Assembly (NCBI GenBank): GCA_003344405.1
Contig: NOWV01000148.1
Location: 124,001-188,000, forward strand
DNA: 64,000 nt
DNA from: Trichoplax sp. H2
Lineage: Eukaryota; Placozoa; Uniplacotomia; Trichoplacea
Reading direction: 5' to 3'
Below the pieces are notes generated by a model that worked only from the letters and a program-made list of their open reading frames with translations, was not told the origin of the DNA and did no database searches. Of this stretch, positions 37,801-50,315 are shown piece after piece; within the stretch, counting starts at the first letter, position 1, and each line of letters starts with the position of its first letter. Made by a program: the position numbers and the translations under genes.

Positions 37801-39991
37801 TTTAACTCAAAAATGTACGATTTCCTTTAAAAGTACATGAACTTTAAATGACAATTTTCAAGTTTCAAAGATATAACTATCAAGAGACTATTAGCGAACC
37901 ATTCATTAATGTTGCCCTCAAATATGAGTGTAAATAAAAATTATTGGAAATTTTATCTCTAATTTTAAATATCATTTTAATAGTGAGATGGGGTCAAATA
38001 TTTGCTTCCAAAAGATTAAGCAATCAATTTATTTAAAAAAGGAAATGTTCACCAATCGAAATATTATTAATAATTTCCCAAGAGTCAAGGAATAACATCA
38101 AAATGTTGAGATTTATATTGGTAATAAACATATGCGTTTCTAGAAATGCGTATCCGTATAACTATAAATTCCGATATACCGTAGTTAACTTTACTATCGT
38201 ACTAAATTTATTAAAGATATTTTGATCGACTTTGTTGTCTACTCACTGTTGATGGCAAATAATACTATTTTGCAAGGATCTTAAAGCTTAATTTTGCCTC
38301 GAGCAATGCCTAGTGTAAGGTTCTTAGTTTGATATTTATGAGTACTGTATGTACGCGTATAAGATGATTAGTTGGGTATACTTAAATTAAATTTTTCTGT
38401 ATCCCTGATGATTTTAGTTTGAGAATAGGTGTCTGCAATACGATTTAATTATTTTAATCACAGTTTAGTTCACAGTAGTGTATTAAAAATCGATGGTAAA
38501 TAAATAAACTTTTTGATCATTTCGTTATTGAATTCCAACGTAGGCAATATAATGATTATGTCGGCTATAACTGAAACAGTTCTTAGATATACAAGATGGA
38601 TTCGGAAAATAACTTCTCAATTAATCTATTTAGTAAAGCAATAAATAATAATATTACATTTTTAATTTTATTGAAAGGCGCTTGAAATGCAGTAAAAATA
38701 AAACTTGTAGACGTATTTGTTAATTGTGTCTGCTATTGGATTGATTGGATTATACGAAGAGATAAATAGGAATTAGAAGGGTTTAATGATCATATCAATG
38801 AAATTTAAAGAAAAATTATCATAAATAGATATTCAACGGCAGCAATTACTTAAAGTAATTTTAGGGATTGAATTTTAATTATTCAAAAACACGTTTCAAT
38901 ATAATTCTGATTTGAATTGTATGATTGTAATACTGTTTACCGGTTTATAGTACTGATTTCTAAATACGTCACAGTACATTAAACAAATAATGCTAATCCC
39001 CGTATTTCTTTCAGATATAAGTCTATCAACGACCGAAATAGAATGAAAGCTAAATTAGGTAGCAATGACTGAAACTAAATCATACAAGGAAATATTGCTA
39101 GACTGTGTTAGAGAAGCATTATGTGTCGTATTACAAATAATTTCATCTTGAACTGTTGCAACGGCTAATTTCTATTGGTTTTATGGATGCGAGAGAGTGT
39201 GTAAAGGCTGTACTGTGGGACGATGAAGAGAATTTTACAAGATCCCACAGAGCCTTAGATCGATGCATTTGAATAAATGAGCATATTTTAGTGAAATGAC
39301 AAACATTATTTGGGAATAAAAGAACTAAGTAAAAAAATATTACAAGGCTACTATATCTTGATTCTGTACTACGATATTACAAAATTATAATAAAGGCATC
39401 TGTTAAACCATCAGACAGTTGTTTTTATTTCGTAGCATGATGACATGTTATATCTTATAAAGAAACAGATTAAGGCATTAATATTGGTAACTATTAGGTA
39501 CGATTATTATTATAACGCTTCGCTTTTAATGCAGATATAGCCATATTATGCTGAAAAGGTGACGTTAAGTAAAGTTAGAGAAACCGATACTGCTTAATCT
39601 ACCATGAGTAAATCTCCTCATTAAAATGGGTGAATTATAATTGGAAATCAATTTTGAAGATACGATTAAATATAAGAAAGAAAGAATTACCAGTACGCGG
39701 TATGTTGTGAGTATTATATTGCTGTTATAAACTAACCTTAAATAAGCATATTTGAAATTCATTCTGTTGATTGTAACGATTTATTTTCTCTTCGATTTCA
39801 GCTCTAATAATACGTTCAATTGGTGTTGCATTATCTGCTGGTCTAACAACTTCTTCTTCTTCTATTGCTGCTGCTGAGACTTTTGCTAAATGGCTAATGA
39901 TATCGGGATCAAATAATATAGATACACGAGGCGATACTGATGGTTTGTCATGTTCGACAGAAAGAGAATCTTGCGATGCGAACGAACTCAT
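22862..39991 (-). CDS. Afadin/RADIL-family scaffold (RA-RA-FHA-DIL-PDZ)
   Basis: Exons (complement): 39737..39991, 37421..37628, 29027..29173, 27507..28696, 27173..27433, 26725..27075, 26498..26535, 25948..26146, 25420..25824, 25090..25240, 24865..24999, 24664..24748, 24235..24385, 23968..24102, 23563..23871, 23392..23457, 23128..23201, 22862..22949; 1,415 residues, phases consistent throughout. RA1 (about 86-190) starts DLEYEGVVPF and ends YPLDLATSAESEIQFLL. RA2 (about 332-437) has VKKVIKEAIERL, LRVLDDYEQPLALQTFW and RRFELLWKTD. FHA (about 534-665) has HCWIYNRS and GDLIGFGRYYLF. DIL spans about 690-1130 (NLVLWIANTIEVLHF). PDZ (1322-1405) has GDLGLGL and SSGDKIIAVNG. Such proteins bind Ras/Rap GTPases and junctional membrane proteins. 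Two RA domains are afadin-like; RA2, the spacing and the C-terminal PDZ are RADIL-like. A Ser-rich basic linker separates RA1 from RA2. A 5' noncoding exon is likely, given the acceptor near 40010. Confidence 0.9.
31115..31490. repeat. Two-copy ~190-bp direct repeat
   Basis: The first copy (about 31115-31300) and second copy (about 31310-31490) share TTAAAGCAAA.AT.TCAGAG, ATGGTTTAATA.TGAT and TCTAATGG..ATAACA, in the same order and spacing, with many differences. They are adjacent and in the same orientation. Confidence 0.6.
32350..33100. repeat. Two-copy ~370-bp tandem duplication
   Basis: 32350-32720 and 32721-33093 match along their whole length. Shared blocks include TTTATTGAC, AACTTCATTATTTT, GAATTAAGTATC, CGAAGGATTTCTATA, GAGATACCCATTGAGTTAGA, CCTATCTATATTTAGGA, GCAAGTCACTTGCG, GATGCATATAATT and AAGGGCTATTACCC. 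By eye they are roughly 85% identical. Neither copy is coding. Confidence 0.85.
37629..39736 (-). other. Intron 1 of the afadin/RADIL-like gene
   Basis: It separates an N-terminal exon ending NQQNEFQICLFK from the exon starting DLEYEGVV, both in phase 0. The content is AT-rich and unrecognised. Confidence 0.6.
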
Positions 39992-40012
39992 TTCAACTGT
40001 ATTAAGCGTCAC

Positions 40013-43000
40013 TAATATTCTGAAATTAGTACATGGATAGCAGTAGGACCACCTTTTAAGATCAGTATGTTACAGTTATAATTTGGCATCAACTTATATA
40101 TACTATATATATATTATATCAATATAATAAAATGGCATAGGAGGGACTTCAATCGCTATATAACCAATAGTAGAAATTACGTTGTATTGGATATGTAAAT
40201 CATAGCGGATGCAGCGTAAGCAAATAAAACTAATGATGACTGTGAATAAATTGTTACTTAGCGAAATTAATTCATTTACCATATACGCAGTAGACTAAGA
40301 CTACTACTGAAATAAAACATTCAATAGTATGTCAATAACTATAATAGTTTTCGACATCCGAAAGGATTTATTTTATCTTCAGATTAATGAATTTGAATCT
40401 TCGGGAAGGGGAGTGTTTTAAACATCTGTAATCAGTATTTTGATTTATATTAGCCGGCAGAAAACGATTTTATAAGATTGAATGAGAAATGTGTTTGTTA
40501 TATATCTTTACTCAATTTATCACGAAAAGAATTCAATAAAAACAACCGTCTCTTGTTTTCTGGGACATCAATTGTTTACATAGGTCGATAACATTGTTAT
40601 GATAATATTGTTGGGAATGATAGGCGTATTTATTAGATTAATGGTTCTGATTAGAACGATATCAAATTAAAACGGAAAGTCAGGGAAACTAATTCACCTA
40701 CATCTTATATTTCCTTCTTCCTAATCATCGATAATGTTACTACAAGAGTAGTGAGAATGTTGATATCCAATTTTTTTATAAATGCTAGTTCTATGCTGTA
40801 AATGTACAGTATACAGGGAAAAATATGATTCAGATCATATTCCCAATTTCTGTGGATTGTAGATTAGCAGAGATAGCTCGTAGTAGAGACGAGATGTAAA
40901 TCTAGAAGCAAATTGATATTTTAAAACTGTATCAGTAGAATGTCAGTACATTTTTTTCTATTACAGTCAAGAATGATTTCATCACTATCAAACTAATCTT
41001 CAAGGCGGGCAAAAATTTAATTCGAATGAACATGGAGCACATGTTCACGTTGATAATTTACAATTTATTTGATTTGCTGGGATTAAAAACAAGATCAGTG
41101 TTAATATTCATGAAACGGTTAAGTAAACATCGTGTAAGTACAAGCTATTAAGCAGTAGCCTATTAAATTAATTTATTTATACTTCAAAGGATAGGCTACG
41201 ATTGAAGTAGGAGATCGGTTTAATATTATTTACGGGTTAGTATGAAAAATTTTTATATAAATAAATTATAAATTAAATCAGTTGAAATATTCATATTTGT
41301 AGTTGATCATTTGCTTTGATTTTATTCGGCTGGATGCCATACTGACATTTCTAAAGCTGAAAGCACAATAATATTTTCGCTTGTATTCAACCATTAATAC
41401 TAAGTAAAAAGAACTACTGGGGCCCCCGCAAATAGTATAGCATCACAAACACATATACGTGCTCATCAACTGTGCAGTTAGTTCATTATTATTCGATAAC
41501 CTGTTGCTATTCATTTTTGCATCATAATATGTAATTAAGCCCGTATGGTGATTCATATTGTATATTAATATATTCAGTAAAATCTTTTACGCTAATGTCA
41601 CCAATTAATACAATGTATTACGTAAAGAAAAATCAAATTGATGAAGTGATAAATACCGTATAAATAGCAGTATTAATGTTAATGACGTCTGAAAATCGAA
41701 CAGTTTTCTAATAAATTATTTTAGCGATTGCGATAGAGATACCGACTTTAGCTGTACTTATAATCCACAAGCATGAGATGACTCTAATTATATTATAGAC
41801 ATGGAATAAATGGAAAGAAATCATGTTTTAACTACGTTGGCATCAAAATAATATTGAATGTCAAACATAATTAAAGGTATAGTTTTTGACTAATGTGATA
41901 ATGCAATTTTTAAGGAGGATGATCTTTCTATTCTACTAAAGACTTCTCTATCCCAGTCAGGATTTTATCTGGAATGATTTTTATGCAAGATATTAAATAT
42001 CCAACTATACCTTAATTTTAAACTTATGGTCTGTTCTGATCAGTGGGATTAAATTAAAAATACATATAATAATACTTGACGTCTATACTTTAATTAGAAG
42101 GTATAATCTTTCCCTTAGAGCGAGTATGGAATCAGAAAGAGTGATCTTGTCATGAGTAGTATTAAATTTAATATTTTCCTATTGTTGGCATTTCAGTTAT
42201 ATTTTAATTGTCCCCTTTTATATGATTTAACTACGAATTTTATTTAAATTGGCTTATTGAATGTGCCAGTTTTTAAACATCATGATGTTATGCAAATGAA
42301 ATGTATCATTTATATTGGCATTTACAGTAGCAGGATAAAAACAACTTTCAGATCGCTTCTAATAGCTTGATATTAAATATGAAAAGCTATGATAGCATTT
42401 AAGCGTAGGCAACAATCTATTCACAGATAATTACTATAGCGGCTATGCTTCACTATACTAAATTATCTTGGTGTATAGATTTGGAGATAATTAATTTACT
42501 TGAGCTCTGATTTTTGCGGTGCAGCATTCCAACTAATATTACTTACAGAGACTACCATTAATTAAGCTTTGAGATACTAGATTACTGTCAATCTACTAAT
42601 CTCTAGTTATATAAATTGTGTCTAGCTTCGATTTTGTGATCGACAAAATATACGACTACATCACAATTTGATATCATCTATTTTGAACATAATATTGACT
42701 TTCGTTTAGGGTGCAAGCCTAAGATTGATTTCTAACCACCACCAAACAATTATCGTGGATAAAATTCCGTACGAAAGTCTTCTATGACCCATCATGATTT
42801 ACCACAAAACAATCTACCTTGACACTTTGTACATTCCTTGCATTAAGATAGCTATTAAATTAAGTGCGTAGCACTAGATTAGTGGTCGTTGTTAAAAGTC
42901 TACTATAATCAGAAATGCAGCATTAATACGGGCGAGTACTAGCACAATCCGCAGCATAGTTAGTATCAGATACACACTGGTTACGATGATTACTTAGTCT

Positions 43001-43343
43001 GATTCAAATTCATAGACAATAATCATGATCCAATCAGTTATAGCTCAAATGGGGATCTAATAGTATTGCAAACCAACAAAATCTGATCCTGTCTCATTGA
43101 AAATTGAATTCATTTTATGAATCCACGAGGGGTTACTTCATGTCGCAGCGAAGTTGAAGCCTAATGTTATAATAATACATAAATGTGTAGATATTGTTGC
43201 AGTCAAGATTTTATTATCTAAATGGTATATTTGGACATAAAATAGTCAACCAATCAAAATATGATCGCAGTCCCTGGCAGCATGTTGGTGCTGCATTTGG
43301 ATATCATTCACTAAAAGTACCGCTGGAGAGCTTACTGTAATCG
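40013..43343. other. 3.3-kb spacer between two leftward genes
   Basis: It contains the promoter side of the afadin/RADIL-like gene and the 3' flank of AIMP2. A hairpin near 40815-40845 (AATATGAT/ATCATATT with a 4-base loop inside GGGAA..CCC) is the only structure I noticed. There are no coding exons. Confidence 0.45.
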
Positions 43344-44941
43344 CTACAATATATGTCCGAGCTCGTTGAAGCCGTCGTGGTCAGAGCAAGATTTATACCA
43401 TCTTTGAATATTATTGGGTAATGATCCTGCTATTCCAGATTGCTTGACAGCGGAAAATAGTACAATATCTGCTAGCGACACTCTATCACCAAGCAACCAT
43501 TGAGATTTGCCAATTTTAGCGTTGATGTTGCGAAGTGTTGCATTTTGTTCACGATTATTGCCATTGAGCAAGCTCGTTTCGATAGAATCGAGTAAGGAAT
43601 CAATTTCTGTTGACATCACAGCATCAGAATCATCGTATAAGATAGGAAGAAATAAGCGACATAGATAACGTGCAATATTTCCATCGCCTACGATTGCCGT
43701 ATGACTAACACCATCCACTTTCAAGATTGGACAGTCATCTGCGAAGAAAGATGACGATGTTAGTGAAAAGATACAATGTCCAATTTTAAGTTTGTAATCC
43801 TATCCAAGCTAAGCGTAGTTAAAAAATATGCTTGTATTGGTATTACATTGTCCATGTCATACGATGCATCGATTTTTTTAACTTACCGTTTGTTATCATG
43901 ACTGATATAAGAATCCCTTGTCGTCTGGTATGAACTCCGGTATTATATCTTGCTAGCCATTTGCATGTATTGCTTGGTATTGCGCTTGTGAAGGAAGAGT
44001 GCAAATGCGTGGAGAAAGTACATTGGCGGCCACGCTTGACTAATAACTTTTGTAATATGACGGTTGAAAGAGGTAAAGCATTGGGTGACGACGTAATGAC
44101 AACATTGACTGCCGCATTCTCCTAAAAGAGTGATGGTGATAATTTAAAATAGGTCAGTATCCAACGGCTTTCTATCCGTACAGACACCAAATGCACTTTA
44201 AGTGAAGGCAGGTTTATTACAAAGTGGTAGAAATTGAATTAGCAAGACAACGTACGATAAGCAACCAACGTAACGGTTACAACTATCACAATTTTACGGA
44301 CCATTGTCATGATTTGCATCTAAGATCATTACTATTTTTACCTCTGGCTCTGGAATCGTCACACCATGTTGTTGAGCGATCTTGTTGACTTTCAATTTTA
44401 AATCTTGAAGTTGAGCTAATAGATTCACTTGACGTTGTTCTAGCTGGCGTATATCCTCCATCATCTCCTATTGATTTCCGAGAATACCATGACTCAACCA
44501 ATGCATCAAGTTACATTTCTACAAAGTTAGCGTTAGACGTTGTACTCTAGCAACTATAAAAATACGCTTTATTGCATCCATGCCTCGTTAGTCAGTTGGT
44601 GTTTCTATGGAGATTGGAAGCTATCCAACACTACAAATGACTCACTCCCTATCGTACTACACTCGCTAAACACTATCCATTCATGTCAATACTTGGTTAA
44701 AGCCAACCAATGATACTGTTGTCATTTCAACGCGTTCTTACTTATCTACCGTCATCATCCTTCTATCTTGGCTATTTATATCACAACATACCTCTTCTTT
44801 TCCACTGTTTTCCTGCTTGCCGTGATGGCTATTCCTATGTTGATGATCGCTATAAAAGCTGTCCACCTTGTACATACAAGTCGGTAAATCGGTTGGTTGG
44901 GCGACCGATACTGGAGGATCAACTTCAAACATGGACGACAT
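43344..44941 (-). CDS. AIMP2: AIMP2 (p38), multi-aminoacyl-tRNA synthetase complex scaffold
   Basis: Exons: complement(join(43344..43738,43887..44121,44342..44467,44792..44941)), 301 residues against about 320 in vertebrates. AIMP2 is the non-enzymatic core on which the cytoplasmic multi-synthetase complex assembles. Exon 1 has the conserved DLPTCMYKVDSF motif near the N-terminus. Exon 2 is a heptad-type coiled coil (EDIRQLEQRQVNLLAQLQDL) corresponding to the leucine-zipper region that contacts synthetases. Exon 3 is the thioredoxin-like GST-N part (NVVITSSPNALPLSTVILQK). Exon 4 is the helical GST-C part (GDGNIARYLCRLF, GKSQWLLGDRVSLADIVLFS, NIQRWYKSC). I chose the ATG at 44939-44941; a second Met three codons on is also possible. 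Introns are short with phases 0, 0 and 1. The human catalogue of AIMP2 partners is not testable from this sequence. Confidence 0.93.
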
Positions 44942-47900
44942 ACTTAGCTTCAACCGGTTGATTCAGCGCGTGCTTCTAGCCAGTCAGTCTACAGCACGTC
45001 AGTCTACAGTACGGTACGTCCGTCGACGGTCAGATGCAGCGAGTGTCGTGAGATGCGGTTATAGTATGCGATGGTTATTGAGCATGAGCAGTACCAGATG
45101 CTTTCTGTCTCTAATCTCTCCAAGAGCATGCGTAATTATGTACTGGACTGATCTGGACCGTAACTGGACTGTTACTCAGTGACGCGACAGAATGAGAGTG
45201 CGTAGTTGCTCGTAAACGGCTAGACAGGAAGGTGCTTGCGTCATAGTGTGAAGAAAAAAACTTGAAAATGTTTTTTTCATTTTTTTTCCTCTATGGCTTG
45301 CGTACATATTGTGTTATTCCGTAATATTGTACATAGTACATTGTTAACACAAGGACCAAGATTTCTAGTACTGTAGTCCTTTATGTTATTTTGTGCTGGT
45401 TGCAGCTGATGTTATTGGTTAAAACATGGACTACGACTAGGAAAAATACCTCGATAAGAAGTCGTTATGAAATTTATCTGGACGGACGGGTGTTCTGCCT
45501 ACTTTGATAGTCTTTACCGCCTATTTCCTGATAATGGATCATAAGAATCAATTCCAAAATTGCAAATATAATTTCCAGGAAAGACTATCACTTTGTTGTA
45601 AACATCATTGAATTATTATAATTAAATTCTGTGATATCCAATTGATAAAGGTAAGAGAAAATATTAAATGCAGTACTTTTATAACGTCAGGCAATTGTTC
45701 ATCAATTGATTTTGATAATTATTTTACCTGATGCATACTAATAATTGTAATTACACATTCTAGATTAGCCATTGCTGTAAAAGTGCAGTTCGAGGTAGAA
45801 AATACGTAGTGCTCTATCATATTTTATGCCAATATTTTATATTATGCGTATATACGAATATTGACATAAAAATATACAAGTTAATGTCCTACTTCACTGT
45901 AATTTTTTCTCTTACAGTATGCTAAGGAGCTAAAGCACCTAAGTAAAATATACTATTGATATAGATTTTATCACGTAATACGTCATTAAGTTTTGTAATG
46001 TTACCATAATGTATATCTTAATCATGTATCATAATAGGATTGTACGCCTGCGAGATTCGTAACGGTATTAAAGGTAAAGTCCGTAAGCTATCCGTGAAGA
46101 TAATTATGAATAGCGTATGTTGGTTTTAAAGCTGATTGGCTGTTTGGCATATTTATCTAGGTAGTAACTTCTAATTCATATTAGGCTTGCTATACGGTTT
46201 TATTAAAATGCGTATCATAAAGCTGGTATGTTTAGCATAAATCTGAAGAAAGATTAATAGAACTAGAAAATAAATATTTATGACTTATAATAGCTAGAGT
46301 TGCATGTTGCTTTTGTGGAAAAGAAGTATCATACAAATTGTAAAAATGTGATAAAGTTCAGGCTAATAAAAATCTTTTTATAATTTAGTTCTTTAGTATG
46401 AACGCGTATTATTATAATGTATAAGTAATTCCTGTATATAATTTTTAGGAGGATAGATATGTTTCAAAACTTATCTGTACTTTACGATGACGGTTTAGTT
46501 GGAAAAAAGGAGGGCATTGTCATTCACGTTTTTATTTCTAATTTATGAATATAATGTTTTGTCTTTCATTTTATAGCTAGCTTATTATTTTCGATTATTT
46601 TCGTTGCTTACTGTTTCCAGCAGCATTAGTGAATGTAAACAGTTTGCAACTGTCTTTAAATGATTTATTAACCTCTTAACGTTTATGTCATTTACATCGT
46701 TGTAAGTAGTCAATTTTATGGATTTTGCTAGGAACTATTATTAAACACTTGGTAGATACCATTTTTTGAAATTTGCAGTAAAGGATGTCATTGCAATTTT
46801 TACAATTGTGTTAGCTTCTCTCAATCTAAAGATTTCTCATTGCATTTTCAATACGAAACCTTCATTTGGCTATGGATCGTAATTATTATCATAAAATTGA
46901 AATGATAAAGAGCATTATTAAGAGCAGATAGCATGATATAATTATGTATAGTCCAATAAATGATCAACAATATTATTAGGTTTTGTTTTTACTTATCTAC
47001 TTTGCTAGCAACCATAACACTGGTATTTTATTTTATATTTCCAAAAGTTCAATTTGCTAAATTTGAGTTAGGTCATTTTTTACAATTGCTATACGTCGAA
47101 TTATGTAAGAAGGTATAATTTATTCTTATTGGTCTGCGGAATATTCTAGGAGTACTACAGTTAAGATGGCACAATAATTTTGTTGCTATAACACCTCGGC
47201 CAGATTTCTTCAGTGATTATTAGTAAAATAATACTCTAGATAGAAGTATTTAGCGTTGTCGAATAATATAAGTATTTGCATAGATATTTTACAGTCTTAG
47301 GTATCAAACATAATTATCAACTCTAGCGTAGCCTGGGGTGGTATCCAGCTTCAACTGATTTTCTAGTAAAGAGCTTACAATATGGAATGTAGTATTCTAT
47401 TGCATGATTTTGTAAGAAATTGTGAGAGGTTAGAAATTAATTAAATCCAATTATCCGCTTTATCTTAGTCACTTTCGACTGCTCTTATTGGAAGGAAAAG
47501 TGATTATACGACGTGACAAGTCCAACTCTTAAAATATCCTATCATTACGACCTACTACGGTATCAAACTATTAAATAAAATTGAAACTTGTGAATATTAT
47601 TTCGTTCTGATGCAGTACAAGTCGGTGATTCACAGTCGCAATTACCGCTAAATCCGTTTCACTATTAATTTACTAGCAATACTTTTGCTATAGGGATCTT
47701 TGCAAAATTCCTAATTTAGATAGAGCATTGATCGCTAGTTTCGAATAGGAATTGCCACGATAGTATCATTTCTAGATGTGACGCGCTAAATGATCTAATA
47801 TGCTGAGTAATGTCACTACTCAAATGATAATAAATGGTAGTCAATTATTTTAATGAACTATTGAATAGCACTTCTTTTCTGATATCGAATAAGGTACAAT

Positions 47901-49102
47901 TGTGCTTTCGACAGATAATGGCATAAACTGCGATTTCTTGTAAAATTTTGCTTTACTACATTTACTTTGCTAGTCTTAATTAACATATACTAACAGCTTA
48001 TTCACTATAGCAATCTACAGTTACCTAAATGAAAGGCCTTCAACTACATAATATCATTAATATCACAATATCTACCAGCAGCGAGTTATTTCATTCAATT
48101 ATTGAATAGCTTACTTTTCCAATACTGTGTACTACATGATATCATTTATCTCATATTATTGTATCGTCTAGAAATAGGTATTTAGAGTCTTAAACTGATT
48201 TTGAGGTAGCATTATACATGGATTAGCCATCCAAATACTTTTCATAATAATCATATCACCGATGGCAGTATTTGTATTTCTTGCTTTCTAGTTTAGTTTA
48301 ATTGAAGGAATATATGCTGTTCATTTAACCTTCCCTTTATTCCAGATTAATTAACATGTGTAATGAAGATTGGTCAGTCATTTGCACTATATAGATAGAT
48401 TATTGACCTTATTATCTCTCGTATAGCTCTTTAAGTTTCTTAATCGTTGTTAGTACCAGCGCATCTTAAGAGTAAGATAAGCTAAGATTATAGTTCTGTA
48501 ATATACCTAAACGATTAAGCATAGGAACTTAAGATGATCACTTTATAGCGTTTGCCGATTTGCTATATTCTTTTTCAAATGACAATTGTGATAACTGTAA
48601 CCAAATTTTTGCAATTGCTATTGATTTATTCTATTTTCTTGAATTTTCAAATTAATTACATCAGGTATGAAACCCAATTTTTATGTTAAGTGCTATTACT
48701 ATTTCCATTAGTTTTAAAGTTTTAATCCAAGAATTGAATATCGGCGATAAAATCAACAAATATATTCATGGACTCATTCATACTGATTATGGTTAGTTAG
48801 ATACGAGTACTATCCATTAGCTTCAGAGCAACCCATAGAAAACTTCACTTCAAGTTACTAAACTCCAAATAGTATGCCACTTGTAAGCTATACAAGGTCA
48901 TACGCTCTTTTAGATCAGAAAATATGCAAACCCAACATTATTTATTCATAGTCTGTGCGTTACTGGTAAACAGTACGTACCGACGAAGTAAACAAAGAAG
49001 AAATGTTTTGTACTGTAAGCAAATATTTACCTTTCCGTTACTGTTTGAATTCGTAATTTTAAATACATAATATTTTTGAATACCTTCGATTGAATTCATC
49101 AA
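44942..49102. other. 4.2-kb spacer upstream of AIMP2
   Basis: The first few hundred bases (about 44940-45250) are less AT-rich, with repeated CAGTCTACAG and palindromic GTACGGTACGTCCGTCGACGG; this is where the AIMP2 promoter should be. The remainder to the GPCR stop codon is AT-rich and carries no exon I can support. Confidence 0.45.
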
Positions 49103-50164
49103 CTATGTAGTATTTAATCTGCCTCTTGATGTAACAATATCGCTACTAGGTGCAACCCCACGTCTTTTAGATTCAAAATTAGCACTTAAAACCATGAATA
49201 GAACTGGATTAACAGCCGCGTTCAGATATAGTAACAGGACCAAAGTAGGAAATAAATCAGTTTCTTCTGGCTTATAGTTTGGTATAAATTGGCCAAGAAT
49301 AGAAAATATCATGATAGGCAAATATGTAAATACATTGGTAAATACAACAGAAGCCAATATAAGACTAACACGTTTTTCAATGCGAGAAGATGAATTAGAT
49401 TTGAATAATGATCTGGATTGCTTCAATTTCATGCATATTATAATATACAATATCATTGATGTAGTATGCATGCTAAAGCCCAAAAATAATTCAATATACA
49501 AAACTGCTAGTACCATAAAGCCCTTTGAGGAATCGGTATTACAGAATTGTCCAAGTATGTCAAAACGAGTTGAGTGATGTACAGTTGCACCATGCGCTGA
49601 AAGTAGGCCAATCGTGAAAGCAACAATAAAACCTAAAAGCCAAAATATAGTAGCGACGACACGAGCATCTTTGATTGTAATTTTGCGACGACTATGGGGA
49701 AATACAACCAAGATATATCGATCAACTGCTACTATAAACGTCATTGAGATTGATATAACTAGGGACAGTTGGCTCAGAATTCTTTCCATCGTACATGTAG
49801 GGCTAATTATCCACTCATTTTCAATACTGGAATAATTAGGGTATGGTCCATACTTATTTCGATAGTGGTTTGTGTAAGAGCTATCGCTAATAGCCAAAAT
49901 TACTAAGTATAAACTGCTGACCAAGTCACCAAGGCTTAAATTAAACAGCAAAAAGATGGATGGATTTCGACTAATGAGAAGTCTATAGCGATTATTCACT
50001 ATTAAATATTTTGTAAAAATTGTCTTAGATTTATGGTAATTTAGTAGAAGTAATTCCGCAATAATGATAATATTGCAGGGCAAACTAACTAAACCTAACG
50101 ACCAACATAGTCCACGAACAATATTATAGTGAAGAAATACTGAATAAGAACTGTAATTCAACAT
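49103..50164 (-). CDS. Class A (rhodopsin-like) GPCR, relaxin/LGR-type transmembrane domain
   Basis: A 353-residue frame without introns. Seven hydrophobic segments are clear: TM1 near residues 15-42; TM2 with NLSLGDLV (N and D of the Asp2.50 motif); TM3 from CTMERILSQLSL to VDRYI, the E/DRY motif; TM4 with FWLLGFIVAF; TM5 with LYIELFLGFSMHT; TM6 with ASVVFTNVFTYLPIM; TM7 with LNAAVNPVLF, an NPxxY variant with Phe. The extracellular cysteines of TM3 and loop 2 (GQFCN) are present. The TM2-TM3 loop (SDSSYTNHYRNKYGPYP) resembles leucine-rich-repeat-containing receptors of the LGR/RXFP/GRL101 type, but no LRR ectodomain is seen here; it could be encoded by unlinked 5' exons or be absent. The ligand is unknown. 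A solo LTR lies 151 bp upstream, on the opposite strand. A second, partial copy follows the assembly gap. Confidence 0.85.
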   Translation of the reverse strand: MLNYSSYSVFLHYNIVRGLCWSLGLVSLPCNIIIIAELLLLNYHKSKTIFTKYLIVNNRYRLLISRNPSIFLLFNLSLGDLVSSLYLVILAISDSSYTNHYRNKYGPYPNYSSIENEWIISPTCTMERILSQLSLVISISMTFIVAVDRYILVVFPHSRRKITIKDARVVATIFWLLGFIVAFTIGLLSAHGATVHHSTRFDILGQFCNTDSSKGFMVLAVLYIELFLGFSMHTTSMILYIIICMKLKQSRSLFKSNSSSRIEKRVSLILASVVFTNVFTYLPIMIFSILGQFIPNYKPEETDLFPTLVLLLYLNAAVNPVLFMVLSANFESKRRGVAPSSDIVTSRGRLNTT

Positions 50165-50315
50165 TTTATCGTTATCGTTATTAAACTACTTATCGTTATG
50201 TTGATATTGCAGAAGATAGACAATGGTAAAACGATCAAACCAAAGTATTGCGTATCGAAAATGTCGTAAGTTAAGTTCTTTTCGGTAAATATAAAACAGT
50301 CCAGGATCAGAACAC

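Noticed and set aside
39190-39260. tRNA or other structured RNA around the CTGTGGGA/TCCCACAG inverted repeat
   Set aside because: The arms are 8 bp only and no tRNA arms, anticodon loop or T-loop consensus could be fitted.
44307-44501. Ser/Thr-rich frame on the minus strand
   Set aside because: It is another frame over the AIMP2 coiled-coil exon, whose correct frame has matching splice phases.
44868-45182. Rightward 104-codon frame opposite AIMP2
   Set aside because: It overlaps AIMP2 exon 1 and its promoter on the other strand and has no recognisable content.
49311-49835. Two rightward frames across the GPCR
   Set aside because: They are antisense to the receptor's coding sequence.
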